A DNA stretch of 9,655 nucleotides from JAZKFR01 sp040386295 (GTDB lineage: Bacteria > Pseudomonadota > Gammaproteobacteria > Burkholderiales > Rhodocyclaceae), in the NCBI GenBank assembly GCA_040386295.1, contig JAZKFR010000129.1:1-9655 (forward strand), read 5' to 3'. Shown here piece by piece: positions 5,685 to 9,655 of the stretch. The notes under the pieces were generated by a model. It did not search any database. It was not told the origin of the DNA and saw only the letters and a program-made list of their open reading frames with translations. Numbering within the stretch: position 1 is the stretch's first letter; each line of letters starts with the position of its first letter. A program made the position numbers and the translations under genes.

Positions 5685-8600
5685 CTACGCCATCGTCGCC
5701 GCGACGGTCAACAAGGGTGGTGCCAAGCGGCTCGGATCATTAAACAAGGATTGCGTGGCGTCGAGCGGTGCTGCGGCTTGGCTGGCCATGATTTGCAGCA
5801 AATAATCCGTTTTCTGATTCAACACGGCCTGCGTAGCGGGGGCTACAGCATTACTTGCAAGCGTGCTGCTGAGGCTCGCGGCAGACGCGCTGAGCGCCGG
5901 GTTAAAAGCTGAAACGGCGTAGGCATCTGCGTAATTCTGCTCATAGAGGTCGGCTAGCCAATTGGGTGAGAAATCGGGCGAAAGTTCGCTCGTTGCCAAC
6001 TCTGTCTTCTCGCCCAATTTCTCGCCCAATTTCTCGCCCAATGAGGGCTCAAGCTGGGCTGTCGCTACGCTAGACACTGCGGCGCTAGGCAGCTTGAGCG
6101 TGGCAGACGAACTCGTCAGCGCACTGTGCGCTGCCTCGACGAAGGCCAAATCAAACAGCTCGTTCGCGTGCGACGCCGGATTTTGCGGGAGCATCTGGGC
6201 AGTACCGCGCACAAGCACAAACTCAGATTCAGACTCAGCAGCGCTGTCCGCTGCAAAGCGCAAATGCAGCGTCTGAGCCGCAGTGCTATCAAGCAAATCA
6301 TTAAGCGCATTCTCCGCGTACCAAGCAAGCAGAGTGATTTGATCGCCGGCGCCCAAATCTAAAACCAAGTCTTGCCCCACACGCCGTAACTGCACTTCGG
6401 CTTGGCGAATTTCCGCACCGAAGATCAGGGTGTTATCCGCCTTCTGATTGCTCAAGGTATCGGCACCATCGCCACGATCGAAGAAAATTTCGTTCTGGCC
6501 AGAACCGGTTTGCAAGGTGTCATTACCGATTCCGCCGTACAAACGATTGCTCCCGAGCAGGTCAATCAGGAGGTCTTTGCCAGCACCGCCGATCAGCACA
6601 TCGTCGCCAGCACCGCCTTCAAGCCAGTCGTCGTTGCGCTCACCATCCAAGACATCATCGCCCGCACCACCCAATAAACGATTACGCCGGTCGTTGCCGA
6701 TCAGGATGTTGTTCTGTTCATTGCCGCTGCCGTTTTGCGCGCGATCATTCAGGCTGAGGTTCTCAATAAAGGTACCCACCAGGCTGTAATCGAACATGCT
6801 GATGACGCTATCGTTACCGCCGTCGGCGCTTTCAATCACTCGGTCACTTTGGTCGTTCACCCAATAGGTATCGTCGCCCAAACCGCCGATCATCTGATCC
6901 GCCCCGTAGCCGCCATCGAGCACATTGTTTTGCGCATTGCCGATCAGCGTGTTATCCAGCGCATTGCCTTTTGCTAGTAAAGCCGAGCCGGTGAGCGTCA
7001 GATTTTCCAGATGGTCGCCGAGCGCGTAATCCACGGCACTCATCACACTATCGCGCCCGGCATCAGCCAGCTCGACAACAACATCACCCAGATCGTCGAC
7101 CACATAGACGTCATCGCCGCTGCCGCCTTGCAAAAGATCAGCCCCGCTACCGCCATCGAGTCGGTCGTTCCCCGCCTCGCCCTGCACATCATCCGCGTCG
7201 GCGAAGCCAAACAGTTGATCGTCGCCAGCACCGCCCAAGAGCAGATCCTGCCCGTTTTGCCCCAGAAGCATATCGTCGCCCCCCTGGCCGTCGAGCGTAT
7301 CGTCGTACTCGGTGCCGTTGAGCACATCCTGCTCTGCCGTACCGTTTTGGCTGCTACCAGGCGCACGCGTGATCGTTAAGGCAAAGTCATCGCGGGCGCT
7401 GGCGCCCGCAGCATCGCTCACCTGCACGCGCACTAATAAGGCCGTCTCATCGTTACGCCTCGGCGTGCCCGAGAACGTCTGCGTCGCCGCATCAAAACTC
7501 AGCCAGGCGGGCAGCGCGTCGCCGTTGGCGAGACGAGCGCTATAGCTCAACTGATCGCCCAAATCTGGGTCGCTAAAGTGATCGCCAGAAATTTTCCAAC
7601 GCACACCTTGCCCGAGGATCGCCACTTGGTCCGCCAAGGCATAGGCAAGCGTCGGCGCATCGTTCGCATTGGCCACGTCTAGAACGAAGCTGCTGAACGC
7701 GCTCGCACCCAGCGTGTCACGCGCGCTCACACGCAGGCTGAGTCTGCCCACATCGCCGTTGGCAGGCGTGCCGCTAAAGGTTCTTGTCGCCGCGTCAAAG
7801 CGCAACCAACTCGGGAGCGCGTCGCCGTTGGCGAGGCTGGCTGAGTAGCTCAAACGGTCGCCCAAATCGGCATCAAAAAAGCTATCGCTCGGCAAGCTCA
7901 CGCTGAACGCAGTGTCTTCAAGCGCCTGTTGATCGCTCAGCGCATGCGCCACAACAGGGGCGCGATCGGCTAGCTCGGCGAGGCTTGCGCTGCTGCCATC
8001 GGCAAAGCGAAGCATCGCCGCAACCACGCTGCCGCTGAGGTTAAACGAATCAAAATTCGGCAGCACGATGGCATCGTTCGCAGAGTAATGCAGGGTCAGC
8101 ACGTTGTTGCTGCCATAGTCAAAACGCAAATCGGCGCGCGTGATGCCCGCGCCGAACTCGATCACATTGCCTGCCGCCGGACTGGCGCTGTCGTCAATCG
8201 TGTCAACGCCAGCGCCCAGCTCAAAATAATAGGTATCGCTGCCAGCACCGCCACGCAGAATATCGTTACCGCCCCCGCCGTTAAGTCGATTGGCGCCACT
8301 GTTGCCGACCAGCAGATTGTCCAGCGCGTTGCCGTTGCCATTGAGGTCGCCATTACCGATCAGGCTCAGGTTCTCGACCTGATCGCTCAGGCTATAACTG
8401 ACACTCGATTGAACCAGGTCTATGCCTTCATTCACGTTCTCGCTCACCACATCACCCAGCTGATCAAGCAGATAGGTATCGTCGCCTGCCCCAGCGCTCA
8501 TCAGATCAGCGCCAGCGCCCCCGTCGAGCCGGTTAGCGCCGCTGTTGCCGACCAGGCTATTGTTCAAGCCGTTACCACTGGCGTTGAGATTGGCGCCGCC

Positions 8601-9655
8601 GGTCAACAGTAGATTCTCAACGCTGGCCGTCAGCGTGTAGCTGATGCTCGACTGCACGAGATCGACCCCTTCGTTCAGCGCCTCAGTCACTAAGTCACCG
8701 AGCTGATCGACGACATAAATATCGTTACCCTGCCCGCCCGCCATGCTGTCTGCATCCGCGCCGCCGTCTAAAGTATCGTTACCCGCATTCCCCGTCAGCG
8801 TGTCGTTCCCGTCCAGGCCAAACAAAACATTGTTACCGCCATTGCCGAGCAACACGTTGGCCAAGGCATTGCCGCTGCCGTCCAAGTCCGCTGTCCCGGT
8901 CAGCGTCAGATTCTCAACATTCGCCGTCAAGGTATAAGTGAGGCTCGACTGCACTAAATCAGTTCCTTCGTTTAGCGCCTCGACAACCACATCACCAACA
9001 TCGTCCACAACATAGCTGTCGTTGCCCGCATTGCCGCTCAGCGCATCAGCGCCCAGCCCGCCGTCTAGCGTATCGTTGCCTGCACCGCCACTCAGCATGT
9101 CGTTACCGGCCAGACCCGATAAGACGTTATTGCCGCTGTTGCCGAGCAGCACGTTGTCTAGCCCATTGCCCGTGCCGTTGATGTTCCCTGTGCCGGTCAG
9201 GGTGAGGTTTTCTACGTTCGCTGTCAGCGTGTAGTTGATGCTCGATTGAACGAGGTCAATCCCCTCGTTGGCTGCTTCGCTCACTACGTCGCCCGCGTCG
9301 TCTAGCACGTAGCTGTCGTTACCGGCGTTGCCCGCCATGTTGTCGGCGCCCGTGCCGCCGTCCAGGCTGTCGTTGCCTTCGCTACCGATTAAGCTGTCGT
9401 TGCCCGCCAAGCCCGATAAGACGTTATTGCCGCTGTTGCCCAGAATGATGTTGTTGAGCGTGTTGCCGCTGCCGTTGATGTTTCCCGTACCGGTCAGGGT
9501 GAGGTTCTCAACGTTGTTGCTCAGCGTGTACGAGACGCTCGATTGAACCAGGTCTATGCCTTCGTTCGCGTTTTCGCTCACCACATCGCCCACTTGGTCG
9601 ACCACGTAAACGTCGTTACCCGCCCCGCCCAACATCGTGTCGTTACCCACCCCAG
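5685..9655 (-). CDS. Large RTX calcium-binding protein with two cadherin-like domains, 5' end beyond the window
   Basis: At least 1321 C-terminal residues of a probably type I-secreted, calcium-binding RTX protein (adhesin, toxin or enzyme; the N-terminal part that would decide lies outside). Numbering from the GTG codon at 9650: residues 1-390 are four super-repeats, each a beta-rich YVVDxxGDVVxExxNEG...VENLTLTG segment plus GGxGNDxLxG nonapeptides. A fifth YLLD block starts at 393. A haemolysin-related beta domain follows (about 495-560, NVIEFGAGITRADLRF). Next come two cadherin-like dystroglycan-type Ig domains (565-660, 664-762), then more nonapeptides (780-850) and YVVD/YWVN blocks (849-1050). 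A second haemolysin-related domain (1072-1135, NTLIFGAEIRQAEVQL) precedes an Ala/Ser-rich tail ending LLTVAATMA, the kind of C-terminus read by type I secretion. Nonapeptides bind calcium and fold only outside the cell. The frame is open to the window end; GTG 9650 is inside a repeat and is not a start. No transporter genes are visible. Confidence 0.9.
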   Translation of the reverse strand, partial: GVGNDTMLGGAGNDVYVVDQVGDVVSENANEGIDLVQSSVSYTLSNNVENLTLTGTGNINGSGNTLNNIILGNSGNNVLSGLAGNDSLIGSEGNDSLDGGTGADNMAGNAGNDSYVLDDAGDVVSEAANEGIDLVQSSINYTLTANVENLTLTGTGNINGTGNGLDNVLLGNSGNNVLSGLAGNDMLSGGAGNDTLDGGLGADALSGNAGNDSYVVDDVGDVVVEALNEGTDLVQSSLTYTLTANVENLTLTGTADLDGSGNALANVLLGNGGNNVLFGLDGNDTLTGNAGNDTLDGGADADSMAGGQGNDIYVVDQLGDLVTEALNEGVDLVQSSISYTLTASVENLLLTGGANLNASGNGLNNSLVGNSGANRLDGGAGADLMSAGAGDDTYLLDQLGDVVSENVNEGIDLVQSSVSYSLSDQVENLSLIGNGDLNGNGNALDNLLVGNSGANRLNGGGGNDILRGGAGSDTYYFELGAGVDTIDDSASPAAGNVIEFGAGITRADLRFDYGSNNVLTLHYSANDAIVLPNFDSFNLSGSVVAAMLRFADGSSASLAELADRAPVVAHALSDQQALEDTAFSVSLPSDSFFDADLGDRLSYSASLANGDALPSWLRFDAATRTFSGTPANGDVGRLSLRVSARDTLGASAFSSFVLDVANANDAPTLAYALADQVAILGQGVRWKISGDHFSDPDLGDQLSYSARLANGDALPAWLSFDAATQTFSGTPRRNDETALLVRVQVSDAAGASARDDFALTITRAPGSSQNGTAEQDVLNGTEYDDTLDGQGGDDMLLGQNGQDLLLGGAGDDQLFGFADADDVQGEAGNDRLDGGSGADLLQGGSGDDVYVVDDLGDVVVELADAGRDSVMSAVDYALGDHLENLTLTGSALLAKGNALDNTLIGNAQNNVLDGGYGADQMIGGLGDDTYWVNDQSDRVIESADGGNDSVISMFDYSLVGTFIENLSLNDRAQNGSGNEQNNILIGNDRRNRLLGGAGDDVLDGERNDDWLEGGAGDDVLIGGAGKDLLIDLLGSNRLYGGIGNDTLQTGSGQNEIFFDRGDGADTLSNQKADNTLIFGAEIRQAEVQLRRVGQDLVLDLGAGDQITLLAWYAENALNDLLDSTAAQTLHLRFAADSAAESESEFVLVRGTAQMLPQNPASHANELFDLAFVEAAHSALTSSSATLKLPSAAVSSVATAQLEPSLGEKLGEKLGEKTELATSELSPDFSPNWLADLYEQNYADAYAVSAFNPALSASAASLSSTLASNAVAPATQAVLNQKTDYLLQIMASQAAAPLDATQSLFNDPSRLAPPLLTVAATMA
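5961..6042 (-). repeat. 12-base repeat in direct and inverted copies near the RTX C-terminus
   Basis: TTCTCGCCCAAT occurs three times in perfect tandem at 6007-6042, encoding LGEKLGEKLGEK on the minus strand. At 5961-5972 lies an inverted copy with one mismatch, followed by a weaker one (5973-5984, 9 of 12), encoding SPDFSPNW. The two halves could pair into a long hairpin in RNA or single-stranded DNA. Both orientations keep the protein frame open. Confidence 0.8.
7365..7958 (-). repeat. Duplicated cadherin-like Ig domains within the RTX protein
   Basis: Two domains offset by 101 codons share a 35-residue block running DLGDxLSYSAxLANGDALP to FSGTP (residues 595-629 and 696-730) with 30 identical positions. 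Twenty bases are identical between 7513-7532 and 7816-7835. WLxFDAATxTFSGTP is typical of dystroglycan-type cadherin-like / He_PIG domains, which bind calcium or sugars or act as spacers. They interrupt the RTX nonapeptide array and separate it into two blocks. Confidence 0.8.
8474..9608 (-). repeat. 297-base (99-residue) tandem super-repeats in the RTX gene
   Basis: The Tyr of the Y-V/L-V/L-D motif recurs at codons 9608, 9311, 9014 and 8717, exactly 297 bases (99 codons, eleven nonapeptides) apart, then at 8474, only 243 bases on. The last interval is 18 codons shorter, exactly two nonapeptides. DNA identity is high in places: 29 bases at 9115-9143 recur exactly at 9412-9440, 297 bases away. 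Units of this size probably arose by unequal crossing-over. Confidence 0.85.

Noticed and set aside
8088..8612. Long plus-strand open frames opposite the RTX gene (also 7011-7379 and 6448-6789).
   Set aside because: They arise from the regular GNDTLDGG-type codons read in reverse and show the same periodic low-complexity residues; no start signal or family is recognisable.
9648..9650. GTG at 9650 as the start of the RTX protein.
   Set aside because: It encodes the Val of a nonapeptide in the middle of a repeat, and the frame is open to the window edge; the gene is partial.
7011..9655. Regularly spaced repeats that could be taken for a CRISPR array.
   Set aside because: They are 27-base and 297-base protein-coding repeats in one open frame, without constant repeats and unique spacers.

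Overview
The window looks like an accessory, repeat-rich region of a Gram-negative proteobacterium, possibly a betaproteobacterium. The reasons are an RTX protein of the type I secretion kind, an IS3-family element with OrfA/OrfB of the proteobacterial IS407-like type, and a proteobacterial-style phospholipid N-methyltransferase. The taxonomic guess is inference. Base composition is patchy: the IS and the RTX gene are GC-rich (about 60 % in the lines I counted), while the two genes between about 1354 and 3728 are AT-rich (about 35 % in the line I counted), which suggests separate origins.

Layout. At the left edge (1 to about 60, minus strand) is a scrap of reverse transcriptase with the YADD motif, probably from a group II intron protein. 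A decayed IS3-family element (about 56 to 1307) abuts it. Its OrfA has no ATG, its OrfA/OrfB junction contains a heptanucleotide tandem array that changes the reading frame, and OrfB carries a TAA stop between the first and second catalytic Asp.

All remaining genes are on the minus strand. A 610-residue membrane protein of the LTA synthase / phospho-headgroup transferase type (3728 to 1896) overlaps by 34 bases a PmtA-like phospholipid N-methyltransferase (1929 to 1354). They are probably co-translated and may form an envelope-modification pair. Upstream of them is a 250-base gap with a dense cluster of ATCGA/TCGAT motifs, two nested palindromes and an AATGGG hexamer array. Then comes an unrecognised 469-residue protein (5388 to 3979), helical at the N-terminus and LRR-like at the C-terminus, with its own Shine-Dalgarno. 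A 296-base gap with a likely terminator separates it from a large RTX protein (stop at 5685, 5' end beyond the window). That protein is built of 99-residue super-repeats, two nearly identical cadherin-like Ig domains, more RTX blocks and an Ala/Ser-rich C-terminus of the type I secretion type.

How they may work together: the RTX protein is expected to be secreted and to bind calcium, and the transferase/methyltransferase pair should act on membrane lipid headgroups. I see no evidence that these two modules or the 469-residue protein share one pathway. The most interesting leads are the transferase/methyltransferase pair with its odd upstream region, the unrecognised 469-residue protein, and the two ATGG-type microsatellites, one of which sets a reading frame.
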